This document shows positions 17,063 through 25,316 of a stretch of 64,000 nucleotides of DNA, piece after piece; position 1 is the first letter of the stretch, and each line of letters opens with the position of its first letter. This stretch comes from Desulfobulbus oralis (GTDB lineage Bacteria > Desulfobacterota > Desulfobulbia > Desulfobulbales > Desulfobulbaceae). The notes beneath the pieces were generated by a model. It did no database searches and was not told the origin of the DNA. It saw only the letters and a program-made list of their open reading frames with translations. The stretch spans positions 1,490,851-1,554,850 of the forward strand of contig NZ_CP021255.1 of NCBI RefSeq assembly GCF_002952055.1. The letters are read 5' to 3'. A program made the translations under genes and the position numbers.

Positions 17063-17589
17063 GACCTGATTTTCTCCGCATACTTGGTTTCGACATATTT
17101 TTTGCAGAGAAAATCAACGGTAATACCAACGTCCTTCAAAGCATCCTTCCATCCCCACCACTTGCTGTCAGTAGCCTGAAGTATTGGTGGTTTTTCGGGA
17201 TGAGCATTTGCGACGGCAACAAACTTTCGATCTGATTTATCGAAATCTTTCAATCCGTCATGGGCTGGAAATTCATCGTAGGAGTCGTCATTTCTGGTGA
17301 TGTTCACTCGCTGGGAATCATGCAGGCTCCAACGATTATCGTGAACCCATTTCATGAAACGGTTACCAACACCGGGCTGTCCCTTCATGGAGAGCTGCTG
17401 CCGGTATTCATCGAAAATTTCGTCTCCCGTATCGATGATCAATCCGCGCTCTTTGATGACATACTTAACTGCCTCAATGCATGCCTGCACGCACGCATCG
17501 GAAACATCAGAATCTGGGTCCGGCTGGATGGCGAGATTTGCCGTCTTGGGCACATTGGTATCCACGATGCATTTCTTCGGCAGGCTCAT
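17059..17589 (-). CDS. PIN-like nuclease domain protein
   Basis: 176 aa. An N-terminal IVDTNVPKTAN puts an acidic residue at D10 as in PIN domains. Further acidic candidates are E57/D60/E61 (DEIFDEYR), D117/D120 (DFDKSDRKFVAVANAH) and D141 (ATDSKWW), in the order and spacing expected for a PIN metal site. PIN enzymes usually cleave RNA, often as toxins. The start at 17587-17589 overlaps the ATPase stop and its stop overlaps the ligase start, so the three genes form one translationally coupled unit. Family assignment is from motifs by eye. Confidence 0.68.
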   Translation of the reverse strand: MSLPKKCIVDTNVPKTANLAIQPDPDSDVSDACVQACIEAVKYVIKERGLIIDTGDEIFDEYRQQLSMKGQPGVGNRFMKWVHDNRWSLHDSQRVNITRNDDSYDEFPAHDGLKDFDKSDRKFVAVANAHPEKPPILQATDSKWWGWKDALKDVGITVDFLCKKYVETKYAEKIRS

Positions 17590-19354
17590 TCAGATGCCTC
17601 CGGCTTTTCGGTTTTCTGCATCCGTTTTTTCATGGCGGCCTCGGCTTGCTTGATGATGTCATCCATTTCATCGCCGAAGAAGTTTTCCGGCCAGTTCTGG
17701 ATGTTGCCACCTATGTCAATTTGCAACGGCTCCAAGGTTGCGGGCGTCTTGACGATATTGGCGAAATAGGCCGACACGTTTTCCCGTGGAACAGAATCTT
17801 CGGCGATTCGTCGCTGCAAACGGCGCAGAAAGTGTTCCGAATGGGTCTCAATAAGTGAATTCTCTACCGCCTAAAGGCGGTAGCTTCGAACCATTGCCGC
17901 CTGCAAGGCGGCTTACGGAGCCAGGGTAAAATCGTCATCGTGGGCTCGCTCCTCCAAGTCCTGCTCTGCAATATATTGCATGATGACATCGTCTGTGACA
18001 TTGCCTGAACTGGCGGCAAAATATCCGCGACCCCACAGATGACGGCCCCAAAATTGCCCGGACAAACGTCGGTTTTCTGCAAGCAGCTTGCGTGAGGTTT
18101 TCCCTTTTATGCGGCCAACCAATTTACTCACAGAAATCTGTGGAGGAAGCGAAACAAACAGATGTACTGAAGTCTTCGCCTCAAGGCGAGGGATTTTCTC
18201 CCATTCCCAGAAAGAGACATTAATTGAATATTTCGATTCGCCCCATTCTCTCTGGAGTTGATCACGTCAATCATCACATCGGCCAGTGCCGACTGTGCAC
18301 TCGGGTGCAAGTGGATTTCCGGCTGTTCCATAAGAATGATTGATCCTGCTGGAGCGTAAAAACATTGCACCAGCACAGGAAGCACCTGTGATATGCCAAA
18401 ACCGACGTCCGGGAGATCGACCCAGTCTTTTGATCCCTTGGTGCGAACCTTAACCTCGTACTCCTGCCGCTGCTCCGATATCGGGTTGACCTTGAATTCC
18501 TCGATCAGTCCCATTTCCTTGAGTTTGAGGGCAATAATTTCCTCAAATGGTTTGGTTGGCCGTTTGTAACCCAGACTGATTTTTCGGTTTCGTGCCGCAA
18601 GAATCGCTGCGACGGTATTTTCCCCCGCATAGCCGACATTTCCAGGCTCAATACCTGTCCATGAATACAAGCGCTCCGCCTTTGTACGAAGCGGTCCAAG
18701 ATAACAGAGTGACCTAAACAGCTTCTCATGACGTAGATTCAATGCATGAGCAAAATCGGCATTTTGATGATACGCAACCACCTCATCAGGAAAACCGTAA
18801 AAACGAACCGGGCCGCCAGGGGACCACGCGCGCCCCTGTTTGCGTTTCAATACATAGTCAGTGGCTTCAACTTTGTAGTCGGATTTTGTATCAGACTTTC
18901 TTTCCATTCCCAGCGAAAGCACGACTTTCGTATCTCCACACAATCTATACTGAAGATTATCAAGAACCAGTGTGTGTTGATTTTTGTCGTCCAGCCCAAC
19001 TGTTGCCTTGAAAACCAATTCATCCCCAGAGAACGACTTGTCCGAGATAGGGTCTTTGAACTTCAGTGTATCCGGCAGTGACCAGCGATACTCAAAATCA
19101 ATCTTATTTTTCGTATCATGTTGGAAAACCATCTCCTGATAGGAGCCAAGTTGAACCGCTGAGTTCTTGCCGCCGGGATAAAAAATAGCCCTGCGATCCT
19201 GCGATTCAGCCGTCTGCTTCAGCATCATCAAAAACTGGCCGATGCTGGATTTACCCGAGCTATTGGCGCCAAAGAACAAGGTGATGGGGACCATGCGAAT
19301 GGTGCCCGTGTCTTTCCAGCCCTTGAAATTTCGTATTCGCAGCTCTTTAAGCAT
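17586..19354 (-). pseudogene. AAA/ABC-type ATPase with DUF3696-like C-terminus, split by an IS200/IS605 derivative
   Basis: The N-terminal part (19354 to about 18221, ~378 codons) has FKGWKDTGTI, Walker A FGANSSGKSS near residue 30, and the Walker B region LMEQPEIHLHPSAQ. The C-terminal part (about 17855 to 17586) has the H-loop LIETHSEHFLRRLQ and a DUF3696-like GGNIQNWPENFFGDEMDDI. Between them 366 nt of foreign DNA breaks the frame, so the N-part ends at a stop at 18128. Joining NIQL to IETHSEH restores an ATPase of about 467 aa. Such OLD/PARIS-type ATPases sense invasion or hold effector nucleases. The start is 2 nt after the 114-aa gene. Confidence 0.85.
17855..18220 (-). mobile_element. 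IS200/IS605-type element, internally deleted
   Basis: The minus strand encodes only the C-terminal two thirds of a Y1 (HUH) TnpA: SVHLFVSLPPQISVSKLVG, GRHLWGRGYFAASSGNVTDD and MQYIAEQ, which holds the likely catalytic Tyr. Palindromes typical of this family sit near both ends: CTACCGCC-TAAA-GGCGGTAG (17864-17883), GCCGCC-N5-GGCGGC (17896-17912) and TCGCC-TCAA-GGCGA (18176-18189). The N-terminus of TnpA is missing, so it cannot move alone. Boundaries are placed where the ATPase reading frame resumes. Confidence 0.78.
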
Positions 19355-19356
19355 AG

Positions 19357-19701
19357 CTATGCCCCTCCCATCCGCGTTACCGCCTGATCATACCACATGA
19401 GCAGCTTCGGATCTTCTTCCAGGACATTGCCCGGGATCTTGTCGGCCACGGCGACGATGACGGCGTAGTCACGCTCCTGCCAGGCTTTCTTGAATCCGGC
19501 GCGGACAGCCTCCAGGCGGAAGACCTTGAGTTTCTTCTTGGTCTCCTTGTACTCTTCGAACTCCTTGAGCAGCGCCTTCTCGCGCAGCTTTTCCAGGTCG
19601 CCCGCCTTGTTGGGATCGGGCACGTACCAGCGATCGGCCGCCTTGCGGCGGAGTTCCGAGTTTTGAGTTTCGAGTCCCGAGTTGTTTGATTCGTCACTCA
19701 T
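19357..19701 (-). CDS. 114-aa charged protein of the defence-like operon
   Basis: Highly charged and probably helical. It contains RKAADRWYVPDPNKAGDLEK, FEEYKETKKKLKVFRLEAVR, DYAVIVAVADKIP and LEEDPKLLMWYDQAVTR. No catalytic motif is recognised. I recall similar segments next to or fused with DNA-methylase genes of defence islands, but this cannot be checked here. ATG 19699-19701 is 21 nt after the upstream remnant's stop, and its own stop is 2 nt from the ATPase start, so it belongs to the same operon. Confidence 0.75.
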   Translation of the reverse strand: MSDESNNSGLETQNSELRRKAADRWYVPDPNKAGDLEKLREKALLKEFEEYKETKKKLKVFRLEAVRAGFKKAWQERDYAVIVAVADKIPGNVLEEDPKLLMWYDQAVTRMGGA

Positions 19702-19722
19702 CGCTCGTGACTCGCGACTGAT

Positions 19723-20196
19723 CTATTCCCGCAGAGTAGAGCTTTTCATCATCCACGAAACGATCTGCGTGGGGATCGGGCCCTTGCCGTCGTAGCAGAG
19801 GAAGTTCTGATTCAGCAGTTCACGCAGGTCGAGCTGGGACTCATTCTTGTTCCAGCCGCCGAGCTGCTGCATCAACTGCGGATTGATGTCAGAAAAGACT
19901 TGCGGCTTTTCCTTGATGAGCTGATGCAGCCACTGAATGGCGGATGCCTCGTCACAGGCAAACAAGGTCATCTTCTTGCGGTCGTATTCGGCTGCCTGAT
20001 CCGGCAGGAAATATATGCCGTTACACTCAATGAAACGTTGCGAAAGCCCCGCCTGAAAATCTTGGCTGGACATCGGCACGTAATAGCCCTTGCGCACGTA
20101 ATAAGCCACCATTTGGTCAAATAAAATACGCGGATCGCGCTCGGTAACCACCTGCAATGTATTTCCCTGCTGCTTGATTACCGGCAGATATTTTAA
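19723..20196 (-). pseudogene. C-terminal remnant of a larger gene cut by IS1182 (possibly methylase-like)
   Basis: The frame is open from the IS1182 edge at 20196 (LKYLPVIKQQGNT...) to the stop at 19723, about 157 residues, with no start codon or ribosome binding site of its own. Segments such as RDPRILFDQMVAYYVRKGYY, CNGIYFLPDQAAEYDRKKM and LLNQNFLCYDGKGPIP look like the end of a long protein. Operon position suggests a DNA methylase or similar defence-island enzyme, which is inference. The N-terminal portion is not found on the other side of the IS, so it has been deleted. Confidence 0.7.
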
Positions 20197-21694
20197 CAGC
20201 CCGTTGAAGAAAGGTTAATTTTTCGAAGGGGACACAAAGTTGGCGATTGTGCCCCTGCGTGTCAGTTGTGCCATCTCGAAATGACCATCATGGCACAATC
20301 CGGAGTATCAGCCACATTCGGCAGCCAAATGACCAATATGAGCAGGTTCAGGTTGCCGATTCGGGCAAAAAGCAGTGCCGCAGGGGCATCGGCCCAGCCT
20401 TTGGGCGTGCCAAAGCCAAACAAGGCCCGCAGCAGTATGCCCAGATTGAACCCGGCAAGATGAATAATGTAGCGCTTTTCCACATTGGCCAGACCCCGAA
20501 GATGCACCCGCCGCATGCCGCCCCGGTCAAGGCAGTGGGCAAAGCTGCGCTCCACCCGCTCGCCCCGCGCCCGCAAAAGCGCCTTGCCCGTACTGGAACC
20601 GATCCGCTTCCTGTTCCCGTACACCGCATCCCGGGCATCCATGTCGCCTTTCCAGCGCAATCGCCCCTTGTGCGCCGGTTCACTGATCCGGCTTGTGCAA
20701 GAATCCGGCAAATCCTTCAGCACCTTCCGGCTGTGATAGCCCTTGTCCGCCACCAGAGCAAAGGGCTCATCAATGCCGGGCGCTCCTTCCTTGTCCCTGA
20801 CCGCGCACAACTTGGCCTGGGCGTCGTCAAGTGTGGTGGCAAGTGTTGTAGTGTCGCCCCGATCCGCAGGGTGTATCACCGCAGAAACTACCGCCCCGGA
20901 TTCCAGATCAACCACATGCTCAGGTCTGTACGCCATGTGGGTGCGGCCATCCTTGAGTTTGGCTATGCGCGCATCCTTATCGGTACTCCATTGCCAGTCC
21001 TTGTTGGCAGTCGTTTTCCCCTGGCGCTTGCGGTCAAAGGCGATCAACTCCGCCCTGGTCGGCGTCCTGATGCCGCTCTCTTCGGCCAGGCGCAAAAGCA
21101 TCTTTTGATACCCCTCACCCGTGTCCCGACGGACAATACTCTTCATGGCGGCATTGGCCTCCATGGTCGAAGCGTCAATGCCCAGATATTTCCCGTTCAG
21201 CAGCTTGGCTTGCTCCAAAATCCGCAGCACAAAGACAAACATTTCGTGGTGCACCTCCAGCGGCAGGCGCTGGCGGATGTGGCACAGGGAGGAATGGTCG
21301 GGCACGGATTCGGTGGGGCCGAGCCCGAGGAATTCGCGCAGAGATAGGGAATCGCTACAGCGCCAACAGATGCCGCGCTCGGAATCGATGCCCTCGAAGT
21401 AGCCGATCAAAAGCATGCGGAAATAACGGCCAGGCGGGATGGACCTGCGGCCGAGCTTTTCGGCGTAGAAGGGCGCACAGAGCTTTTCGAGGAAGGCGTC
21501 AAATGCTTTCTGGTGCAGGAGCTTCTGCAGCCGCTCGTAAAAGACATGCCCCCGACTTTGGGGCAGCTGATCATAGATCAGCCACATGCTCTTCTGCTCT
21601 GCCTGCCTCCGGCCAAGACTCATACTGCCTCCCCGACACAATTTGATCGCCTGTGCACCATTATGCCTTGCCTGAAGACTTTTTCAACGGGCTG
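20197..21694 (-). mobile_element. IS1182-family element, copy 2 (intact)
   Basis: 1,498 bp. On the minus strand it runs from CAGCCCGTTGAAAAAG (21694) to TTCAACGGGCTG (20197). The ends are inverted repeats and the single transposase ORF is open. On the right it truncates an ISL3 transposase, on the left the defence-operon remnant. These two flanks are unrelated, so a deletion or recombination occurred at this element. Confidence 0.92.
20262..21623 (-). CDS. IS1182-family transposase
   Basis: 453 aa, uninterrupted. It opens MSLGRRQAEQKSMWLIYDQL after GGGGAGGCAGT. The N-terminal DUF772-like region contains GRRSIPPGRYFRMLLIGYFE. DDE-type acidic residues are seen in LGIDASTMEANAA, VADKGYHSRK and ERVERSFAHCLDRGG. 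The C-terminal 45 residues lie in DNA absent from copy 1. It should be able to cut and rejoin its own ends and is a plausible source of the decayed copies at 15000 and 39990. Confidence 0.94.
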   Translation of the reverse strand: MSLGRRQAEQKSMWLIYDQLPQSRGHVFYERLQKLLHQKAFDAFLEKLCAPFYAEKLGRRSIPPGRYFRMLLIGYFEGIDSERGICWRCSDSLSLREFLGLGPTESVPDHSSLCHIRQRLPLEVHHEMFVFVLRILEQAKLLNGKYLGIDASTMEANAAMKSIVRRDTGEGYQKMLLRLAEESGIRTPTRAELIAFDRKRQGKTTANKDWQWSTDKDARIAKLKDGRTHMAYRPEHVVDLESGAVVSAVIHPADRGDTTTLATTLDDAQAKLCAVRDKEGAPGIDEPFALVADKGYHSRKVLKDLPDSCTSRISEPAHKGRLRWKGDMDARDAVYGNRKRIGSSTGKALLRARGERVERSFAHCLDRGGMRRVHLRGLANVEKRYIIHLAGFNLGILLRALFGFGTPKGWADAPAALLFARIGNLNLLILVIWLPNVADTPDCAMMVISRWHN

Positions 21695-22696
21695 ATAAGG
21701 TCAGGCAGGTCCTGGTCCCGGGCGCGCCAAGGCAGCAGTTTCACCCTGCTCTTTGAGCAGGCCGCCATGCTCCTGGTCCGGGAAATGCCGGTCTTAACCA
21801 CTGCCAGGCTTTTGGCAATGAATGACAAAAGACTCTGGCGCATCGTGCTGCATTATGTGCAGGCAGCCATGAACCGCCCGGATCTCAGCAGTCTGAAGGC
21901 ATTCAGTCTCGATGAAACCAAATCCCGCAGGGGACATCGGTATGTCACCGTCTTTATTGACCTCGATCGGACCGACAGGCCGGTTGTTTTCGCGGTTGCC
22001 GGCAAAGGCAGACAGACCCTGGATGCATTCAAAAAACATCTGGCGGCACACGGTGGCAAGGCCGAACAGGTTATGGAGATCGTGTCCGATATGTCTGCCG
22101 CCTTCATTGCCGGGGTCAAAGCCCACTTTCCGGGCAGGAGACACACTGTTGACTGGTTTCATGTGGTGCAACTGTTCACCAGGGCGATGGATGAGGGCGG
22201 GCGTGCTGAAGCCAGGGAAACAAAGCTGCCCGGGGCCAGCCGATGGGCGACCCTGAAAAATGCCGACGGCCCATTAACGGAGCGGCAGCTCCAGGCCTTG
22301 GCGGAACTGATGAGCATGGATATGCAGACCTCGAAGGCATGGCGTATCAAGGAGATGCTCCGCTGGGTGCGCAAGGCGACTTCGATGCGAGGCGCAGGGT
22401 GGCGGTTGAGCAGTTTCATGCATGTTGCCTTGAAGCTGGTTGGGGATATCGACCTGCTCAAACCAGTGCGCAAGGCGCTGAAAACCGTAGAGCAGCATCG
22501 GGAAGCCATCCTGGCGCGCTGGGTATCAGGCTACAACAATGCCAGGATCGAAGCACTTCATGGCGTCTTTCAGGCAGCCAAATGCAGAGCAAGAGGCTAT
22601 AGAAACGATGATACGTTCATCTGCATGATCTACCTGCTGGCTGCTCCGATACATAATTTAATCAAATCCACTGGATTCGACGAAGAGCTCGAATAA
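21695..22696 (+). pseudogene. ISL3-family transposase, N-terminally truncated
   Basis: About 333 codons beginning within SRARQGSSFTLLFEQAAMLL. The DDE_Tnp_ISL3 core is present: AFSLDETKSRRGHRY, EIVSDMSAAFI and the C-terminal RIEALHGVFQAAKCRARGYR. The N-terminal zinc-finger domain typical of ISL3 transposases and the start codon are missing. The sequence differs clearly from the ISL3 transposase at 39046. Confidence 0.88.
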
Positions 22697-22710
22697 CTGC
22701 CGTCTATGGG
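21695..22710 (+). mobile_element. ISL3-family element, 5' part lost
   Basis: Only the 3' portion remains, truncated by IS1182 copy 2 at 21694. The right boundary is uncertain. The exopolysaccharide gene cluster begins within about 20 nt of the transposase stop. Confidence 0.75.
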
Positions 22711-22714
22711 TTTT

Positions 22715-23530
22715 TTATTTTCTCTCAACCCCTCCTGTTGCGTTTGGATTGTAAATCCAAGAACCGTAGCTGACCAGTTGTCTGTACGGATAGGCCACAT
22801 CCAGCACCTGATGCAAGGTTTTCCCGGCAGGCAGATAGGCATCACCCGCTTGCCCGTCTGCACACAACTCAGGGTGGCAAATGATTTCCACCACCCCCTG
22901 CGGACGCAGGCCGTCCAGCAAATCTTTGGGGGTGCAAACATATCTGATCGCTGTTCGCGACCGTCGCCTGATAAGCCGGTTGAGCAAATACTTGAACACA
23001 GCTTTCCCCGGATGGATATTGTAACCCACATTGCGCGCCAGCCGCACCGGGACACCATGCCCGGCGGCAAAGCTGGCCACGATTGCGGCTATGGGCAGCA
23101 CATTATGTACATGCTGGTGCGAATCTATATGTGTTGGCCGCAGGCCCTGCTCCACACAAGCCTGCCACTGCGCCTCAAGCTCCGTACGAATGGCTTGAGA
23201 GATTTGTCCAGACAGATACAGGCTGTAACGTGGCAGGCTGAAATCAAACTGTCCCCGCACGTTACATAGCGCACTCACCCCTCTAACCGACCAACTTAAT
23301 GGCTCACCGTAGCTCAAGTTGAAGTGCAGGCCCAGCCTGTCTGCAAGCCCCCGCTGTCTGGCGGCCTGACAGGCCTGTTCAAAGGCGGGCATATTGGCCA
23401 TCAGAGTGGCGGAGCTGATCACCCCTTCGGCAAAGCCAGCCAAAATGGCGGCATTTTCCCGTTCAGACAAGCCAAAATCGTCAGCATTGGTGATAACAAG
23501 GCAGGGCTTGTCCGTTGCTGCATCCGTCAT
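22715..23530 (-). CDS. ChbG/YdjC-family carbohydrate deacetylase
   Basis: 271 aa. Metal-binding motifs of the YdjC/HpnK family are seen: ITNADDFGLS near residue 12, LGLHFNLSYGEPL, and THIDSHQHVHN. These enzymes remove N-acetyl groups from oligosaccharide or lipid-linked sugars. The ATG at 23530 overlaps the stop of the upstream acetyltransferase gene, so it is the last gene of the exopolysaccharide operon. The frame is open further upstream, but only this start gives the family N-terminus. The C-terminus (NPNATGGVERK) lies right beside the ISL3 end and may have been altered by that insertion. Confidence 0.87.
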   Translation of the reverse strand: MTDAATDKPCLVITNADDFGLSERENAAILAGFAEGVISSATLMANMPAFEQACQAARQRGLADRLGLHFNLSYGEPLSWSVRGVSALCNVRGQFDFSLPRYSLYLSGQISQAIRTELEAQWQACVEQGLRPTHIDSHQHVHNVLPIAAIVASFAAGHGVPVRLARNVGYNIHPGKAVFKYLLNRLIRRRSRTAIRYVCTPKDLLDGLRPQGVVEIICHPELCADGQAGDAYLPAGKTLHQVLDVAYPYRQLVSYGSWIYNPNATGGVERK

Positions 23531-24648
23531 CCGGCTCCATCTCCGCTGCCCGTTTTCTGTGTGTTCAGCCAGGGTTTCAGTCGCAGCCAGAGTTTGTACC
23601 CTATGCCCAACAAGAGTCCGCTTGGACGTCTGCTGTACAGGGTCCAGCGATAATGCGGGACATACATACTGCAACGTTCATGCAACTGGTGACTGGAATC
23701 CCGCAGGCTAACCCTTGATGCATCCACCCACTGCCAGCCGTCATCCAGTCCCCAGCGAATCCATTCATCCAGTAGCAGGCGGCCGCTGCCTAACCCGGCA
23801 AATTCCGGCAGAAAGGCCAAATTGTAATCATACAACCGCCCCTTGTCGAGGAAGCCCAACCGGTAACTGATGCAAGTGCCTTCGTGTTCCATGGACACTA
23901 CCCTTAAACAGCCGTTTGCCGCCATGCCGGCCAGTGCCGTTTGCATCCAGCACCGGCGCTGCTCACCCGAAAAAATACCGACACACTGTCTACCTTTCCA
24001 ACTTGCCTGTTCAACCTGGCTGAGGGCATGCAGCACCTGATGCACTGTTTGGGCATCCGGAATGATACGCCGGATTTCAGCGGGCAATTCGACGCTTCGC
24101 TTTCGCGCCCTGCGCAGCTTGTAGCGCAGACTGCCGGATGGTTCCTGCCGGTCTGCATCGGTAACTTCATGCACCGGCACCCTGCAGCTCAGGCGTACTT
24201 CGGAAAACCAGACCTGCCTGCGCCACTGCTTCAGTCCACCCGCCTCGCCAGCCAGGACACAGAGTTCACTGAACTGAATATGACTAAATGCAAGGCGCTT
24301 GCGTATTTCCTGAAAAGCCGCTCCCAGTACCTCTTCATGCTGCGGATGCACTACCAGGACGATGCGATCCGTCAGCGGATACCCCAGATGCCGGATAACC
24401 GTGACCTGCAGTCCGGCAATCCTCTCACGACAGCTAATTAGTGGCAAACAGACCACCAGCCTGTTTTCAACAAGAGCGGTCAGCACATGTAAACGCTGAG
24501 TATGGCATAGCGCCTGCTCCGCACCAGCCAGCCAGGCCAGACCGTTAAAGGGTGTAGCAGCAGGTACCTGCTCCAGCAGGTGCTCATAGTCGCGTGCGGG
24601 AAAATCCCCACCGGTCAGACTGGCATACCAGATAAAGCGGGCACTCAA
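23527..24648 (-). CDS. CelD/BcsL-type GNAT acetyltransferase
   Basis: 373 aa. The layout resembles the Acetyltransf_6 (BioF2-like) family, with an N-terminal half containing TPFNGLAWLAGAEQ and RLVVCLPLISC. A C-terminal GNAT fold has the basic segment LRYKLRRARKR, then GFLDKGRLYDYNLAFLPEF and GSGRLLLDEWIRWGL. Such proteins are common in exopolysaccharide loci and probably acylate a sugar or peptide precursor in the cytoplasm. It overlaps both neighbours by 4 nt, showing tight co-expression. Substrate unknown. Confidence 0.82.
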   Translation of the reverse strand: MSARFIWYASLTGGDFPARDYEHLLEQVPAATPFNGLAWLAGAEQALCHTQRLHVLTALVENRLVVCLPLISCRERIAGLQVTVIRHLGYPLTDRIVLVVHPQHEEVLGAAFQEIRKRLAFSHIQFSELCVLAGEAGGLKQWRRQVWFSEVRLSCRVPVHEVTDADRQEPSGSLRYKLRRARKRSVELPAEIRRIIPDAQTVHQVLHALSQVEQASWKGRQCVGIFSGEQRRCWMQTALAGMAANGCLRVVSMEHEGTCISYRLGFLDKGRLYDYNLAFLPEFAGLGSGRLLLDEWIRWGLDDGWQWVDASRVSLRDSSHQLHERCSMYVPHYRWTLYSRRPSGLLLGIGYKLWLRLKPWLNTQKTGSGDGAG

Positions 24649-25316
24649 GGGTGTTCTCCTGGTTCTGCTGAAGCCGACGGCTGCACATTCAGGTTATTCT
24701 CGCTGGAGATTTCATAACGAGCAAAGGAAAACACACCAAACAGCCGGTAAACATGGATCACAGTCCCCGTTTCAGCAAAACCCAGCTTCTGATGTATACG
24801 CAGTGCCCGCGGATTGTTGGCGTTCACCAACGACCTCGTACGCGTAAAGCCGCGTTCACAGTACTGGTTCCACACCTGCTGCAGCAGATAAATAACGTGA
24901 CGGCTTGGTCGGTATTCTTTAGCTAGCTCGCCGGCAAACTGGTAAATGCAGTTCTCCGGCACGGGTATTCTGCATTTGTACAGCTGCCGGTCGTAGTAAT
25001 CCCCTCCTTCGTGCACCCAGAACATCAGGTAAGCATCCTGATGTTCGTTCACGCAAACCTGAGGGTGCGAACCCTGCTGCAGAAAAACCCTGATTGAAGG
25101 AATGTAATGGCTGAGGTACTTCTCGAACAGCTTCAGATTATCCGGCTCAATGCGGGCCAGATGCAGCGGCTGGCGCACCTCCACCGACACCTGTGCCAGT
25201 GGACGTTCCAGCAAGTAGAGCTTCCAATGGGAAAACACGCAGATCTGAAATAACAGGCGGGCCGAATGCTTCAGCCCCTTGGATCGTGCTTTATTGATCA
25301 GCTCAGCGATACGCAT
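24645..25316 (-). CDS. GNAT-family acetyltransferase
   Basis: 223 aa. The C-terminal half has the GNAT acetyl-CoA region: YQFAGELAKEYRPSRHVIYL, then RSLVNANNPRALRIHQKLGF, the classic N-x-x-A-x-x-x-Y-x-x-x-GF end of the fold. The N-terminal portion is specific to this cluster. Overlaps of 4 nt with the downstream acetyltransferase and 14 nt with the upstream glycosidase-like gene place it firmly in the exopolysaccharide operon. It could add an acetyl group to an aminosugar. The acceptor cannot be inferred. Confidence 0.8.
   Translation of the reverse strand: MRIAELINKARSKGLKHSARLLFQICVFSHWKLYLLERPLAQVSVEVRQPLHLARIEPDNLKLFEKYLSHYIPSIRVFLQQGSHPQVCVNEHQDAYLMFWVHEGGDYYDRQLYKCRIPVPENCIYQFAGELAKEYRPSRHVIYLLQQVWNQYCERGFTRTRSLVNANNPRALRIHQKLGFAETGTVIHVYRLFGVFSFARYEISSENNLNVQPSASAEPGEHP

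Noticed and set aside
17864-17912. Palindromes CTACCGCC/GGCGGTAG and GCCGCC/GGCGGC as CRISPR-like repeats
   Set aside because: They are two different short hairpins with no regular spacers, best explained as IS200/IS605 end structures. No CRISPR array was seen anywhere in the window.
21653-21694. Start of the ISL3 transposase at 21653
   Set aside because: These codons are the terminal part of IS1182 copy 2, so the apparent start is an artefact of the insertion.
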